From the NCBI RefSeq assembly GCF_008705135.1, contig NZ_CP023694.1, positions 1,364,001-1,428,000 of the forward strand: a stretch of DNA of 64,000 nucleotides, given 5' to 3'. The notes beneath the pieces are model-generated. The model was not told the origin of the DNA. It searched no databases and worked only from the letters and a program-made list of their open reading frames with translations. Within the stretch, counting starts at the first letter, position 1. Every line of letters starts with the position of its first letter. This DNA is from Streptomyces coeruleorubidus (GTDB lineage: Bacteria > Actinomycetota > Actinomycetes > Streptomycetales > Streptomycetaceae). Below, in pieces: positions 51,926 to 61,297 of this stretch. The translations under genes were made by a program, and so were the position numbers.

Positions 51926-52855
51926 ATGACCGAGAGGTACGCAGTCGTAGTCGTCGGCGGTGGTACGGCGGGCCTGTCCGCGGCTCTGGTGCTGGGCCGG
52001 GCGCGGCACCGCACGCTGGTCGTCGACGCGGGCGAGCCGCGCAACGCGCCCGCCGCGCACATGCAGGGCTATCTGTCGCGCGACGGGATGCCGCCCGCTG
52101 AGTTCCTCGCCGTCGGCCGGGAGGAGATCGCGCGCTACGGCGTGGAGCTCGTGCGGGACCGGGTGGTGGAGGTGGAGAGGGGCGAGGACTTCGCCGTGGT
52201 GCTGGCCGGCGGGCGGACCGTACGGGCCCGGCGGCTGGTGATGGCGACCGGGCTGAAGGACGAGCTGCCCGCGGTTCCCGGGGTCGCCGAGCGGTTCGGC
52301 CGGGACGTGCTGCACTGCCCGTTCTGCCACGGCTGGGAGGTGCGCGACCAGCCGTTCGGGGTGCTGGCGTCGAGCCCGGCGAGCGTGCATCAGGCGCTGA
52401 TCGTGTCCCAGTGGTCGAAGGACGTGCGGTTCTTCCTGCACACGGTCGCCGAGGAGGAGCTGTCCGACGAGGATCTGCGCCGGCTGGCCGCTGCCGGGGT
52501 GGACGTGGTGCCGGGTGAGGTCGCGGGGCTGGTGGTCGAGGACGACCGGCTCACCGGTGTCCGGCTCGCCGACGGCACGACACACGCGCGCTCCGTGCTG
52601 TTCGTCGGCCCGCGCCCCGTCCCGCAGACCGGCCTGCTGGAGCGGCTCGGCGCCGAGCTGCACGAGACGCCCTTCGGCGCGTACCCGGTGGTCGACCCGA
52701 CCGGGCTGACGACCGTCCCGGGCGTGTGGGCCGCGGGCAACGCGATCGGCTTCGCCGAGCAGGTCGTGCACGCGGCGAGCGGGGGGTACCGGGCGGCGGC
52801 CGCGATCGTCGGGGATCTGCTGATGACCGACCTCGACGCGGCAGTCCAGGAGTAG
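51926..52855 (+). CDS. Thioredoxin-reductase-like NAD(P)/FAD oxidoreductase
   Basis: A 309-residue pyridine nucleotide-disulfide oxidoreductase. FAD motif GGGTAGLSAALVLG starts near residue 11, redox-active CPFC near residue 134 (in place of the CATC of TrxR), and AAGNAIGFAEQVVHAASGG for FAD near the end. The CPFC form is seen in small reductases acting on ergothioneine-, mycothiol- or gliotoxin-like substrates. GGAGG precedes ATG 51926. Divergent from the XRE-cupin regulator, its likely control. Confidence 0.9.
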   Translation: MTERYAVVVVGGGTAGLSAALVLGRARHRTLVVDAGEPRNAPAAHMQGYLSRDGMPPAEFLAVGREEIARYGVELVRDRVVEVERGEDFAVVLAGGRTVRARRLVMATGLKDELPAVPGVAERFGRDVLHCPFCHGWEVRDQPFGVLASSPASVHQALIVSQWSKDVRFFLHTVAEEELSDEDLRRLAAAGVDVVPGEVAGLVVEDDRLTGVRLADGTTHARSVLFVGPRPVPQTGLLERLGAELHETPFGAYPVVDPTGLTTVPGVWAAGNAIGFAEQVVHAASGGYRAAAAIVGDLLMTDLDAAVQE

Positions 52856-52903
52856 AAGGGCCGCCCGGGTGTAGAGGCGGCCCCTCCGGTGCACCATGGC
52901 TGC

Positions 52904-54442
52904 ATGCTGTTGCACCGGCTGGCCCGAGTGTCCCAGGAGGTCGCCGCCACCTCGGCGCGGTCCCGGAAGACGGCCCTGCTCGCGGAGCTCTTCCGGGACG
53001 CGGAGGCGGACGACGTGCCGATCGTCATCCCGTACCTGGCGGGCCGGCTGCCGCAGGGCCGGATCGGCGTCGGCTGGAAGGTACTGAGCCGCCCGGTCGT
53101 TCCCGCCGCCGAGCCGGGCCTGACCGTGCGGGACGTGGACGCCCGGCTGTCGGAGCTCGCCAAGGTCGCCGGCCCCGGCTCCCAGGCGGAACGGGCCCGG
53201 CTGGTCGGGGAGTTGATGGGCGCTGCCACCGAGGACGAGCAGCGGTTCCTGATCGGGCTGCTCACCGGCGAGGTCCGGCAGGGCGCGCTGGACGCCGTCG
53301 CGGTCGAGGGACTGGCCCAGGCGACCGGGGCGCCGGCGGCGGACGTACGGCGGGCCGTGATGCTCGCCGGCTCCCTCCAGACGGTCGCCGAGGCGCTGCT
53401 CGCGGACGGTCCCGCCGCCCTGGACCGCTTTCGACTCACTGTCGGCCGCCCGGTCTGGCCGATGCTGGCGCACAGCGCCTCCTCGGTCGCCGAGGCGGTG
53501 GACAAGCTCGGCGCCTGCGCGGTCGAGGAGAAGCTGGACGGCATCCGCGTCCAGGTGCACCGGGACGGCGACACGGTACGGCTCTACACCCGCACCCTCG
53601 ACGACATCACCGACCGCCTGCCCGAAGTGACGTCCGCCGCCCTGGAGTTGCGGGGCGAGCGGTTCATCCTGGACGGCGAGGTGATCTCCTTCGACGAGGG
53701 CGGCCGCCCCCGCTCGTTCCAGGAGACCGCCGGCCGCGTCGGCTCCCGCACGGACGTCGCGACGGCGGCCCGTGCGGTGCCGGTCTCCCCCGTCTTCTTC
53801 GACGCGCTGTCCGTCGACGGCCACGACCTGCTCGACCTGCCGTTCGCCGAGCGGCACGCCGAGCTGGCCCGGCTGGTCCCCGAGCCGATGCGGGTGCGCC
53901 GGACCACGGTGTCCGGTCCGGACGACCTGGGCACGGCGGAGGAGTTCCTCGCCGAGACCCTGAAGCGCGGCCACGAGGGCGTCGTGGCCAAGGCGCTGGA
54001 CGCCCCCTACAGCGCGGGCCGGCGAGGCGCGTCCTGGCTCAAGGTCAAGCCCGTCCACACCCTCGACCTGGTCGTCCTGGCCGCCGAGTGGGGCCACGGC
54101 CGCCGCACCGGCAAGCTTTCCAACCTCCACCTGGGCGCCCGCACCACCGGCGGCGGCCTCGCCATGCTCGGCAAGACCTTCAAGGGCATGACCGACGCGA
54201 TGCTGACCTGGCAGACCGAGCGGCTTCAGCAGCTCGCCGTCGACGACAACGGCCACGTCGTGACCGTACGCCCGGAACTCGTCGTCGAGATCGCCTACGA
54301 CGGCCTCCAGCGCTCCACCCGCTACCCGGCCGGGGTCACCCTGCGCTTCGCCCGCGTGGTCCGCTACCGGGAGGACAAGCGCCCCGAGGACGCCGACACG
54401 GTGGAGACGCTGCTGGCCGCGCACCCGGAGGTGAGCCCGTGA
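52904..54442 (+). CDS. ligB: ATP-dependent DNA ligase LigB
   Basis: A 512-residue ATP-dependent ligase, ortholog-like to mycobacterial LigB. MLLHRLARVSQEVAATSARSRK is the LigB start. The nucleotidyltransferase core shows motif I EEKLDGIR with the adenylated Lys near 209, DGEVI for motif III-IV and GRRGASWLKVKPVHTLDLVVL for motif V, then the OB fold with YREDK near the C-terminus. It seals nicks with ATP, probably in repair. GTG of the NUDIX gene overlaps its stop (GTGA), giving a two-gene operon. Confidence 0.94.
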   Translation: MLLHRLARVSQEVAATSARSRKTALLAELFRDAEADDVPIVIPYLAGRLPQGRIGVGWKVLSRPVVPAAEPGLTVRDVDARLSELAKVAGPGSQAERARLVGELMGAATEDEQRFLIGLLTGEVRQGALDAVAVEGLAQATGAPAADVRRAVMLAGSLQTVAEALLADGPAALDRFRLTVGRPVWPMLAHSASSVAEAVDKLGACAVEEKLDGIRVQVHRDGDTVRLYTRTLDDITDRLPEVTSAALELRGERFILDGEVISFDEGGRPRSFQETAGRVGSRTDVATAARAVPVSPVFFDALSVDGHDLLDLPFAERHAELARLVPEPMRVRRTTVSGPDDLGTAEEFLAETLKRGHEGVVAKALDAPYSAGRRGASWLKVKPVHTLDLVVLAAEWGHGRRTGKLSNLHLGARTTGGGLAMLGKTFKGMTDAMLTWQTERLQQLAVDDNGHVVTVRPELVVEIAYDGLQRSTRYPAGVTLRFARVVRYREDKRPEDADTVETLLAAHPEVSP

Positions 54443-54897
54443 AGCGCAGTGCCGGCCTGCTGCTCTTCCACCACACCGACGACGGCCTCGAAGTGCTGCT
54501 CGGCCACATGGGCGGCCCCTTCTTCGCCCGGCGCGACGCCGGGGCGTGGAGCATCCCCAAGGGCGAGTACGAGCCCGACGAGTCCGCCTGGGCGGCGGCC
54601 CGGCGCGAGTTCGAGGAGGAACTGGGGCTGCCCCCGCCGGACGGCGAGGCCCTCGCTCTGGGCGAGGTCCGGCAGACCAACGGCAAGATCGTCACGGCCT
54701 GGGCCATCGAGGCGGACCTCGACCCGGCGACGATCGCGCCCGGCACGTTCCGGATGGAGTGGCCGCCGAGGTCGGGGCAGCTCCAGGAGTTCCCCGAGCT
54801 GGACCGGGTGGCGTGGTTCGGACTCGACCGGGCCCGGGCGGTGATCGTCAAGGCGCAGGCGGCGTTTCTCGACCGCCTGGTGGAGCACTCGCCCTGA
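54439..54897 (+). CDS. NUDIX hydrolase
   Basis: A 152-residue NUDIX protein. The box GEYEPDESAWAAARREFEEELGL fits G-x5-E-x7-RE-x2-EE-x-G; SAGLLLF and WSIPKGEY are the strands before it, FPELDRVAWFGLDRAR after. GTG 54439 overlaps the ligB stop, so it is coupled to the ligase and may cleanse the nucleotide pool or process ligase-linked nucleotides. Substrate unknown. Confidence 0.92.
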   Translation: MKRSAGLLLFHHTDDGLEVLLGHMGGPFFARRDAGAWSIPKGEYEPDESAWAAARREFEEELGLPPPDGEALALGEVRQTNGKIVTAWAIEADLDPATIAPGTFRMEWPPRSGQLQEFPELDRVAWFGLDRARAVIVKAQAAFLDRLVEHSP

Positions 54898-54973
54898 GGA
54901 GACGCTCCCGCGTTGCGGTCCCCTCCGCCACGCGGGAAGGTCGGACTACAGCCCGCACCGAGGGAGGTCAGCC

Positions 54974-56359
54974 ATGCCCATCGCAACGGTGAACCCGGCG
55001 AACGGCGAGACGCTCAAGACGTACGAGGCCATGGGCGAGGAGGAGATCGAGCGCCGGCTCCAGCTCGCGGAGGCCACGTTCCGCACGTACCGGACGACGA
55101 CGTTCGACGAGCGCGCCCGGCTGCTGAGGAAGGCCGCCGACCTCCTCGAAGAGGACCAGCAGGACATCGCCCGCGTGCTGACCACCGAGATGGGCAAGCC
55201 GATCCAGCAGGCCCGGGCCGAGGCGGCGAAGTGCGCCAAGGCGATGCGCTGGTACGCCGACCACGCCGAGGAGCTGCTCGCCGACGAGGAGCCCTCCGAC
55301 ACCGACGTGAAGGACTCCGGCGCCTCGCGCGTGCGGGTGCGCTACCGGCCGTTGGGTCCGGTGCTGGCGGTCATGCCGTGGAACTTCCCGCTGTGGCAGG
55401 TGGTCCGCTTCGCCGCGCCCGCGCTGATGGCGGGGAACGTGGGCCTGCTCAAGCACGCCTCGAACGTCCCGCAGACCGCCCTGTACCTGGAGGACCTGTT
55501 CCACCGCGCGGGCTTCACGGAGGGCTGCTTCCAGACCCTGCTGATCGGCTCCGCCGCGGTCGACGACATCCTGCGCGACGAGCGCGTCAAGGCGGCCACC
55601 CTCACCGGCAGCGAGCCCGCGGGCCGCGCGGTCGCCTCCACCGCCGGGGAGATGATCAAGAAAACGGTGCTGGAGCTGGGCGGCAGCGACCCCTTCGTCG
55701 TCATGCCCTCCGCCGACATCGACCGGGCCGCGCAGGTCGCGGTGACCGCGCGGGTGCAGAACACCGGGCAGTCCTGCATCGCCGCCAAGCGGTTCATCGT
55801 GCACACGGACGTCTACGACGCCTTCGCGGAGCGGTTCGCCGAGGGCATGAAGGCGCTGAAGGTCGGCGACCCGATGGCCGAGGACACGGAGGTGGGGCCG
55901 CTCTCCAGCGAGCAGGGACTGCGCGATCTGGAGGAGCTGGTCGACGACGCGGTGCGCGGCGGTGCCGACGTGCTGTGCGGTGGCGAACGGCCCGACGGCC
56001 CCGGCTGGTACTACGCGCCGACCATCCTCGCCGGCATCACCCGGGAGATGCGCATCCACCGGGAGGAGGCGTTCGGGCCGGTCGCCACGCTGTACCGGGC
56101 GGCCGACCTGGACGAGGCCGTGCTGATCGCGAACGACTCGCCGTTCGGACTGAGTTCGAACGTGTGGGCACGGGACGAGGCCGAGGTGGACCGGTTCGTC
56201 CGGGACCTGGAGGCGGGCAGTGTGTACGTCAACGGGATGACGGCCTCCCACCCGGCGTTCCCGTTCGGCGGAGTGAAGCGGTCCGGGTACGGGCGTGAGC
56301 TGTCCGGGCACGGAATCCGGGAGTTCTGCAACATCACGACCGTTTGGCACGGTGCGTGA
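54974..56359 (+). CDS. NADP-dependent succinate-semialdehyde dehydrogenase-like
   Basis: A 461-residue aldehyde dehydrogenase. MPWNFPLWQ (near 135), [11 protein letters not shown] with the general-base Glu near 233, and [12 protein letters not shown] with the catalytic Cys near 267, are intact. The overall pattern is that of actinobacterial succinate-semialdehyde dehydrogenases of the GABA or glutamate route. GGGAGG precedes ATG 54974. A small gene follows 25 bases after the stop. Confidence 0.9.
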   Translation: MPIATVNPANGETLKTYEAMGEEEIERRLQLAEATFRTYRTTTFDERARLLRKAADLLEEDQQDIARVLTTEMGKPIQQARAEAAKCAKAMRWYADHAEELLADEEPSDTDVKDSGASRVRVRYRPLGPVLAVMPWNFPLWQVVRFAAPALMAGNVGLLKHASNVPQTALYLEDLFHRAGFTEGCFQTLLIGSAAVDDILRDERVKAATLTGSEPAGRAVASTAGEMIKKTVLELGGSDPFVVMPSADIDRAAQVAVTARVQNTGQSCIAAKRFIVHTDVYDAFAERFAEGMKALKVGDPMAEDTEVGPLSSEQGLRDLEELVDDAVRGGADVLCGGERPDGPGWYYAPTILAGITREMRIHREEAFGPVATLYRAADLDEAVLIANDSPFGLSSNVWARDEAEVDRFVRDLEAGSVYVNGMTASHPAFPFGGVKRSGYGRELSGHGIREFCNITTVWHGA

Positions 56360-56384
56360 GTGTTGCGGGGCTACGATCCCGTCT

Positions 56385-56621
56385 GTGAACCGCGAAGTGA
56401 CTCTGCCCCTGATCGTCGACGACCGCGGGACCTTGCAGGTGGCTGCGGCCGATGTCAGCAAGCTGTTGCGGACGGTGGGGGGTCGATGGGTGCGGCTTGT
56501 CGAGGCCGGGGAGTCGGGGCTCGACGAGGACACGGTCGCCGCGTTGACGATCGAGCTGGCGAAGTTGGCCGACCGTATTGATGTGGCTTGTATCGCGCAC
56601 AGCAGTGGGGGTGCGACGTAG
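56385..56621 (+). CDS. Small conserved protein (DUF6213-like)
   Basis: A 78-residue soluble protein, MNREVTLPLIVDDRGTLQVAAADVSKLLRTVGGRWVRLVEAG; I recall a Streptomyces family annotated DUF6213 with this look. GTG 56385 starts it, 25 bases from the dehydrogenase stop. Function unknown. It is followed by a common dispersed repeat. Confidence 0.75.
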   Translation: MNREVTLPLIVDDRGTLQVAAADVSKLLRTVGGRWVRLVEAGESGLDEDTVAALTIELAKLADRIDVACIAHSSGGAT

Positions 56622-56632
56622 TTTTGGCGTGT

Positions 56633-56702
56633 GCGGGTGCGTGGCGGCTGGTCGCGCCCACGCGGCGGAGCCGCACATCAAGCACAGCCCCGCGCCCCTA
56701 AG
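56633..56702. repeat. Streptomyces intergenic hairpin repeat (copy)
   Basis: GGGTGCGTGGCGGCTGGTCGCGCC...CCCCGCGCCCCTAAG matches a repeat seen widely between genes in Streptomyces. It lies between the small protein gene and the converging TenA-like gene and may serve as a terminator. Confidence 0.7.
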
Positions 56703-57363
56703 GAGTCACACTCAACGCGTTCCAGAACATGGCCTCGTACGTCTGCAGTAGACGCCCGTAGCGGTGCGCGCTCGTCTCGTCCAATCGCCCCCCGTCCAGG
56801 CCGGCCTGCACCGCCACCGTCGCCTGGCTCTCCAGCTCCGGGGACGGCTCCGCGAAGAAGTCGAAGAAGCCGCACGCCTCGTCCGTGAAGCCGTAACGGT
56901 CCCGCAGTGCCTCGGCGATCGTCGAGCAATAGCCGCCCCAGGCGGAGAAGTTGGCGGTCAGGGCCAGGACGACGTCCGCCGGTGAGGCGTTGAGGGCCAG
57001 CCAGGCGACGTACGCGGGGTAGGCCTGGCAGCCCGGAAGGGGCTCGTACGAAGCCGCCTCCGCCTCGTCCACGCCGCACGCCCTCGCGAAGGCGTCCAGC
57101 CGTTCACCCGCCAGCGCCTCGCCCTCCGCGAGTGTCCTGAAGAAGGCCGCCGCCTCCGGGTCGGTCGTCGCGGAGCGTTCCGCCAGGTGCAGAAACGCCC
57201 GGCGGTCCGCGGGGATCACCCAGGTCTGTTCCAGGGCGAGCGCGGCGAGGGCGGGGCGGGGGGCCGTGCCGTCGGCGATCCGGGGGACCAAGGGGTTGGA
57301 CTGCGGGTCCGGGGCGAGTTCGGCTGTGGTCGTCGTCAGCAGGTCCCGGGCCGGGTGCGTCAT
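56698..57363 (-). CDS. TenA-like / thiaminase-II family protein
   Basis: A 221-residue helical protein of the TenA/PqqC-like superfamily. EQTWVIPADRRAFLHLAERS, AFFRTLAEGEALAGERLDAFARACGV, SPADVVLALTANFSAWGGYC and SPELESQATVAVQAGLD are the helices. TenA proteins salvage thiamine breakdown products; the genes for thiamine are not nearby, so function is only a family guess. GGAGG precedes ATG 57363. Confidence 0.8.
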   Translation of the reverse strand: MTHPARDLLTTTTAELAPDPQSNPLVPRIADGTAPRPALAALALEQTWVIPADRRAFLHLAERSATTDPEAAAFFRTLAEGEALAGERLDAFARACGVDEAEAASYEPLPGCQAYPAYVAWLALNASPADVVLALTANFSAWGGYCSTIAEALRDRYGFTDEACGFFDFFAEPSPELESQATVAVQAGLDGGRLDETSAHRYGRLLQTYEAMFWNALSVTP

Positions 57364-57697
57364 CGCGTCCTCCGTCGTGGGGGTGTCGGAACGAGCCTGG
57401 CACGGGCGTCCGCGATACGGAGCAGTCCCGCGCCAGATCGGCGCCCCACCGGGTGATCGTGGGTGGACCACCCTCCGAGGCTGAGCCGCGCGGCCGGAGC
57501 GCGGCGATCAACCGGGCGCGGGCTGACACCCTCGCCTTCGAGCCGCGCGTCCGCATCCCCGACAACGGGCAGAAGCGGGAGTCCGGTTCGGGGAGCCGGG
57601 TGGTGCGAGCGACGTCGGGAGATCCTCGGCAACGGCGGTCTCCGCCACCGGTGAGCCCCGTCCGGCCACCGCGGCCGGGCCGGGGCTCCGCCGCGGG
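57364..57697. other. Gene-free stretch of about 330 bp
   Basis: No gene is supported. It contains a strong hairpin (57653-57688) and probably the promoter of the TenA-like gene on the minus strand. Confidence 0.6.
57653..57688 (-). terminator. Hairpin after the DUF4352 lipoprotein gene
   Basis: GAGCCCCGTCCGGCC pairs with GGCCGGGCCGGGGCTC around a short loop, 10 bases after the lipoprotein stop; one bulge, no U-run. Confidence 0.6.
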
Positions 57698-58300
57698 TCA
57701 GCTCAGCTTCCACTCCCCCGTCTCCTCGGCGAAGCCGGAGTCCATCGCGAACTGGACCGTTGCCATCTTCGACGCCTTCGGCACCTCGAAGACGACCCAG
57801 CCGAGCGCCTTCGCGCCGGGCTTCAGGCTGACGTCGGAGGACATGGAGGGTCCGGCCGTTACGTCGGCGAAGGTGGACTGGAACTGCTGACCCTGGTCGT
57901 CGGCCACCTGGGCGCCGTTCTGCGGACTGTCCGAGTAGGCCTTGGTCCCGGTGTTGACGAGCCGGAACTGCACGGCGATCCACCGGTTGCCCGACTCGGG
58001 AGCCATGAACTCGTCGCTGGACTTGGCGTTGTCGACGACCTTCACGACGGTGACGTCCAGCTTGCTGCCGGCCTCCATGCCCTTCAGGGCGAGCGTGTCG
58101 CCGGCCTCGGCGACCTCCGGTGCGGCGCTCGCCTTCGCGGCGGGCTTCTTCGCGGCCTTCTGCCCGCTGTCGGCCTTGGCCGATGCCTTGGCCTTGGGCT
58201 TGTCGACGACCGTGTCGCCGGTGCCGCACGCGGTGATGGTGAGCGCACCGATCACGGCCGCCGCTGCGGCGGTGAGTCTGATGCGGCTGTAGTTACTCAT
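57698..58300 (-). CDS. DUF4352 lipoprotein
   Basis: A 200-residue exported protein. MSNYSRIRLTAAAAAVIGALTITAC is a signal peptide ending in a lipobox with Cys 25. A Lys/Ala-rich linker is followed by a DUF4352/immunoglobulin-like domain (VDNAKSSDEFMAPESGNRWIAVQFRLVNTG, LKPGAKALGWVVFEVPKASK). ATG 58300 follows GGGGG. Likely on the outer face of the membrane, function unknown. Confidence 0.85.
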   Translation of the reverse strand: MSNYSRIRLTAAAAAVIGALTITACGTGDTVVDKPKAKASAKADSGQKAAKKPAAKASAAPEVAEAGDTLALKGMEAGSKLDVTVVKVVDNAKSSDEFMAPESGNRWIAVQFRLVNTGTKAYSDSPQNGAQVADDQGQQFQSTFADVTAGPSMSSDVSLKPGAKALGWVVFEVPKASKMATVQFAMDSGFAEETGEWKLS

Positions 58301-58432
58301 GATCCCCCCAGGGTTCTGTGACACATAAGTGAAGGACCCGCGAAGAAACCGCATGGTTGCACGGTTAACCAGAAAATTTTCGGGGTTCGGGGCAACCTCG
58401 GGGGGCGTTGTCGCGTCCGCCCGAAAGCGCGT

Positions 58433-58465
58433 CAGGGCCCCCTCCACGATCAGGAGGGGGCCCTG
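58433..58465 (-). terminator. Hairpin terminator after the acyl-CoA dehydrogenase gene
   Basis: Perfect 13-base stem CAGGGCCCCCTCC (58433-58445) with GGAGGGGGCCCTG (58453-58465), loop of 7, 20 bases after the stop of the minus-strand acyl-CoA dehydrogenase gene. Confidence 0.85.
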
Positions 58466-58484
58466 TGCGCGAGAGTACCGCCGC

Positions 58485-59711
58485 TTACCGGATCGTCATG
58501 CCCGACAGCGTCCGCGCGATCACCAGGCGCTGGATCTCGCTGGTGCCTTCGAAGATCGTGTAGATCGCCGCGTCCCGGTGCATCCGCTCCACCGGGTACT
58601 CCCGCGTGTAGCCGTTGCCGCCCAGGATCTGGACCGCCTGGGCCGTCACCTTCTTGGCCGTCTCGCTCGCGAACAGCTTGGACATCGAGCCCTCGGCCGC
58701 CGTGAACGGCTTGCCGTTGACCGCCATCCAGGAGGCGCGCCAGACCAGGAGCCGGGCCGCGTCGATGGACGTGCGCATGTCCGCGAGCTGGAACGCCACG
58801 CCCTGGTTGTCGATGATCGGCCGCCCGAACTGCTCCCTGGTCTTGGCGTAGTCGAGGGCGACCTCGTACGCGGCCCGGGCGGTGCCGACCGCCATGGCGC
58901 CGACCGCCGGGCGGGACGCCTCGAACGTGGCCATCGCCGCGTTCTTCACGCGCTCCCCACCCTGCCTGGCCTTCTCCCGCGCCCGGGCGAGCCGCTCGTC
59001 CAGCTTCTCCTTGCCGCCGAGCAGGCAGGAGCCGGGGACGCGCACGTTGTCCAGGATGACCTCGGCGGTGTGCGAGGCGCGGATGCCGTGCTTCTTGAAC
59101 TTCTGGCCCTGGGACAGACCCTCGGTGCCGGGCGGGATGATGAAGGAGGCGTGGCCCTTGGAGCCGAGCTCCGCGTCGACCACCGCGACCACGACATGGA
59201 CGTTGGCGATACCGCCGTTGGTCGCCCAGGTCTTGGTGCCGTTGATCACCCACTCGTCCTTGGCCTCGTCGTACACGGCCCGGGTGCGCATGGAGGCCAC
59301 GTCGGAGCCGGCGTCGGGCTCGGAGGAGCAGAAGGCGGCGACCTTGACATCGCTCGCGTCGCCGTACATCTGGGGGATCCAGGTGCCGATCTGCTCCTCG
59401 GTGCCGTTGGCGAGGACGCCCACGGCGGCGAGGCCGGTGCCGACGATGGACAGGGCGATGCCCGCGTCGCCCCAGAAGAGCTCCTCCATGGCCATGGGTA
59501 TGCCGAGGCCGGTCGGGTCGAAGTACTGCTGGGCGTAGAAGTCCAGGGAGTAGATGCCGACCTTGGCGGCCTCCTGGATGACCGGCCAGGGAGTCTCTTC
59601 ACGCTCGTCCCATTCGGCGGCCGCGGGACGGATCACATCGGCCGCGAAGCCGTGCAACCAGTCCCGGACCTCCTTCTGTTCGTCGTTGAGCTCCATGGTG
59701 AACTCGGCCAT
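58485..59711 (-). CDS. Acyl-CoA dehydrogenase
   Basis: A 408-residue acyl-CoA dehydrogenase. [20 protein letters not shown] near 135, [37 protein letters not shown] near 285, and the closing [40 protein letters not shown] are intact and carry the FAD- and substrate-binding residues. ATG 59711 follows AAGGGGA; the ORF starts 7 codons earlier. Divergent from a TetR regulator, with a perfect dyad between, so it should be repressed by it and induced by acyl ligands. Confidence 0.93.
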   Translation of the reverse strand: MAEFTMELNDEQKEVRDWLHGFAADVIRPAAAEWDEREETPWPVIQEAAKVGIYSLDFYAQQYFDPTGLGIPMAMEELFWGDAGIALSIVGTGLAAVGVLANGTEEQIGTWIPQMYGDASDVKVAAFCSSEPDAGSDVASMRTRAVYDEAKDEWVINGTKTWATNGGIANVHVVVAVVDAELGSKGHASFIIPPGTEGLSQGQKFKKHGIRASHTAEVILDNVRVPGSCLLGGKEKLDERLARAREKARQGGERVKNAAMATFEASRPAVGAMAVGTARAAYEVALDYAKTREQFGRPIIDNQGVAFQLADMRTSIDAARLLVWRASWMAVNGKPFTAAEGSMSKLFASETAKKVTAQAVQILGGNGYTREYPVERMHRDAAIYTIFEGTSEIQRLVIARTLSGMTIR

Positions 59712-59748
59712 GTCGGTCCCCTTCAGCGGCACACGTGCATGTTACTTG

Positions 59749-59770
59749 CGGTAACACCAGTCTGTTACCG
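59749..59770. promoter_or_regulatory. TetR operator-like dyad
   Basis: Perfect inverted repeat CGGTAACA (59749-59756), 6 bases, TGTTACCG (59763-59770), with another GTTAC half-site at 59741. It lies between the dehydrogenase and TetR genes. Confidence 0.75.
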
Positions 59771-59884
59771 GTGGGTAGTCCGCGTCAACTCCTACCGACC
59801 GGTCGGCACCCGTTCGATGTCTGGGGCATCTTTGAGTGTTAGTTTGCGCAGGCGTCATCGAAACAGCACGGGTGGGGAGAGCAC

Positions 59885-60529
59885 ATGGACACCACGCAGC
59901 GGACCGACCAGCAACGGTCCGCCGACCGCCGACGGCGTGAGCTGCTGGAAGCCGCCGACCGGGTGGTGCTGCGCGACGGTCCGCAGGCCTCGATGAACGC
60001 GATCGCCGCGGAAGCGGGTATCACCAAGCCGATTCTGTACCGGCACTTCGGTGACAAGGGCGGACTTTACGCGGCCCTTGCCAAACGGCACACCGACGCC
60101 CTGCTGGACTCGCTGCGGGCGGCGCTGGACGCGCCGGCGGAGAGACGGGAGCGGGTCGAGGCGACGCTGGACACGTACCTCGCCGCGATCGAGGCGCGGC
60201 CCCAGGTGTACCGGTTCCTGATGCATCCGGCGGAGGGGGGCCAGCCGGGGGATCAGGGTTTCGACGTCGGCAAGCACAGTGCGCCGTTGCTGCGGCGGAT
60301 GGGGGAGGAACTCGCCCAGGTCATCGAGGAGCGGCTGGATCTCGGGCCGGGCGGGCAGCAGCTGGCGCGGGTGTGGGGGCACGGGATCGTCGGCATGATG
60401 CATGCCGCCGGGGACTGGTGGCTGGGGGAACGGCCCTGTTCCCGTGCGGAGTTGGTGCGGAGTCTGGCTGATCTGTTGTGGGGGCGTCTTGCGGCTGCCG
60501 GGGACAAAATGGGTGGGCCGGGATTCTGA
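59885..60529 (+). CDS. TetR family regulator
   Basis: A 214-residue repressor. The N-terminal helix-turn-helix (SMNAIAAEAGITKPILYRHFGDKGGLYAAL, about residues 36-65) is of the TetR type; the C-terminal half is a ligand domain (RRMGEELAQVIEERLDLGPGGQQ). Divergent from the acyl-CoA dehydrogenase gene across the dyad at 59749, so fatty-acyl or related ligand control of that gene is likely. Confidence 0.93.
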   Translation: MDTTQRTDQQRSADRRRRELLEAADRVVLRDGPQASMNAIAAEAGITKPILYRHFGDKGGLYAALAKRHTDALLDSLRAALDAPAERRERVEATLDTYLAAIEARPQVYRFLMHPAEGGQPGDQGFDVGKHSAPLLRRMGEELAQVIEERLDLGPGGQQLARVWGHGIVGMMHAAGDWWLGERPCSRAELVRSLADLLWGRLAAAGDKMGGPGF

Positions 60530-60540
60530 CCGTCGCCCTT

Positions 60541-60588
60541 CGGCTGCGGGCCGGTGGGGGTTGCTCGCGCAGTTCCCCGCGCCCCTGA
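60541..60588. repeat. Streptomyces intergenic repeat (GCAGTTCCCCGCGCCCCT type)
   Basis: GGTGGGGGTTGCTCGCGCAGTTCCCCGCGCCCCTGAG, a repeat seen widely between streptomycete genes. It lies between the convergent TetR and peptide deformylase genes; its last bases reach the deformylase stop. Confidence 0.7.
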
Positions 60589-60589
60589 G

Positions 60590-61138
60590 TCAGCCATCCA
60601 CTCGGCGCCAAGAGGCCTGGGCTACTTGCCGCATCAGCTTGCGGTGGCGCCAGCCCGTCAAGTGGTCCGCGTAGATGCGGCCCTCCAGATGGTCGTACTC
60701 GTGTTGCAGGCAGCGGGCGAAGAAGCCCGTGCCGTGGACGGTGACCGGCTCTCCGGTCATCGTGTACCCCTCGACCACCGCGTGGTCGTAGCGCTCCGTG
60801 CCCGCTTCCAGGCCCGGTAGGGACAGGCAGCCCTCCGGGCCCCGGATCACCACTCCGTCCGCCTCGACCAGGCGCGGGTTGACCAGGTGGCCGAGGTGCC
60901 GGACGTCCTCGTCGTCGGGGCAGTCGTAGACGAAGACCCGCAGCGGCTCGCCGATCTGGTTGGCGGCGAGGCCGACGCCCTGGGCGGCGTACATGGTTGC
61001 GAACAAGTCCTCCACGAGGCGGGCCAGTTCGGGGCCGAACTCGGTGACCTCCGCGCAGGGTGTGTGCAGGAGCGGGTCTCCGTGCAGGGTGAGGGGTCTC
61101 ACGTGGCCGTGGGCGCCGGGGATGGGACTGTTTCGCAT
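60590..61138 (-). CDS. def: Peptide deformylase
   Basis: A 182-residue metal hydrolase that removes formyl from N-terminal Met. All three motifs are intact: GVGLAANQIG near 57, EGCLSLPG near 105 with the metal Cys, and QHEYDHLEG near 145 with the metal His residues and catalytic Glu. ATG 61138 is the start before MRNSPIPG; the frame is open 34 codons further. Streptomyces has several def genes; this is one of them. Confidence 0.94.
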   Translation of the reverse strand: MRNSPIPGAHGHVRPLTLHGDPLLHTPCAEVTEFGPELARLVEDLFATMYAAQGVGLAANQIGEPLRVFVYDCPDDEDVRHLGHLVNPRLVEADGVVIRGPEGCLSLPGLEAGTERYDHAVVEGYTMTGEPVTVHGTGFFARCLQHEYDHLEGRIYADHLTGWRHRKLMRQVAQASWRRVDG

Positions 61139-61297
61139 GGCGGCAAGAGTAAGGTCCCTGTCATTCCGCGCCTCCCGCACGAGTTCACCACAGTGCCTCG
61201 GTTCGGGAGTGCTAATGGATCTCGATAGGCTGAGGTCCACACCACGTGGCCGTCAGGCTTCAAGGCGCGGCGCGTACGCAAGGAGGATCGAGAACTG

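Noticed and set aside
51275..54424. A 1049-codon open frame on the minus strand
   Set aside because: Only the C-terminal 190 codons (XRE-cupin) make sense; the rest is antisense to the reductase and ligB genes.
57453..57890. Plus-strand 145-codon frame in the TenA-DUF4352 gap
   Set aside because: Overlaps the lipoprotein gene in antisense and has no family resemblance.
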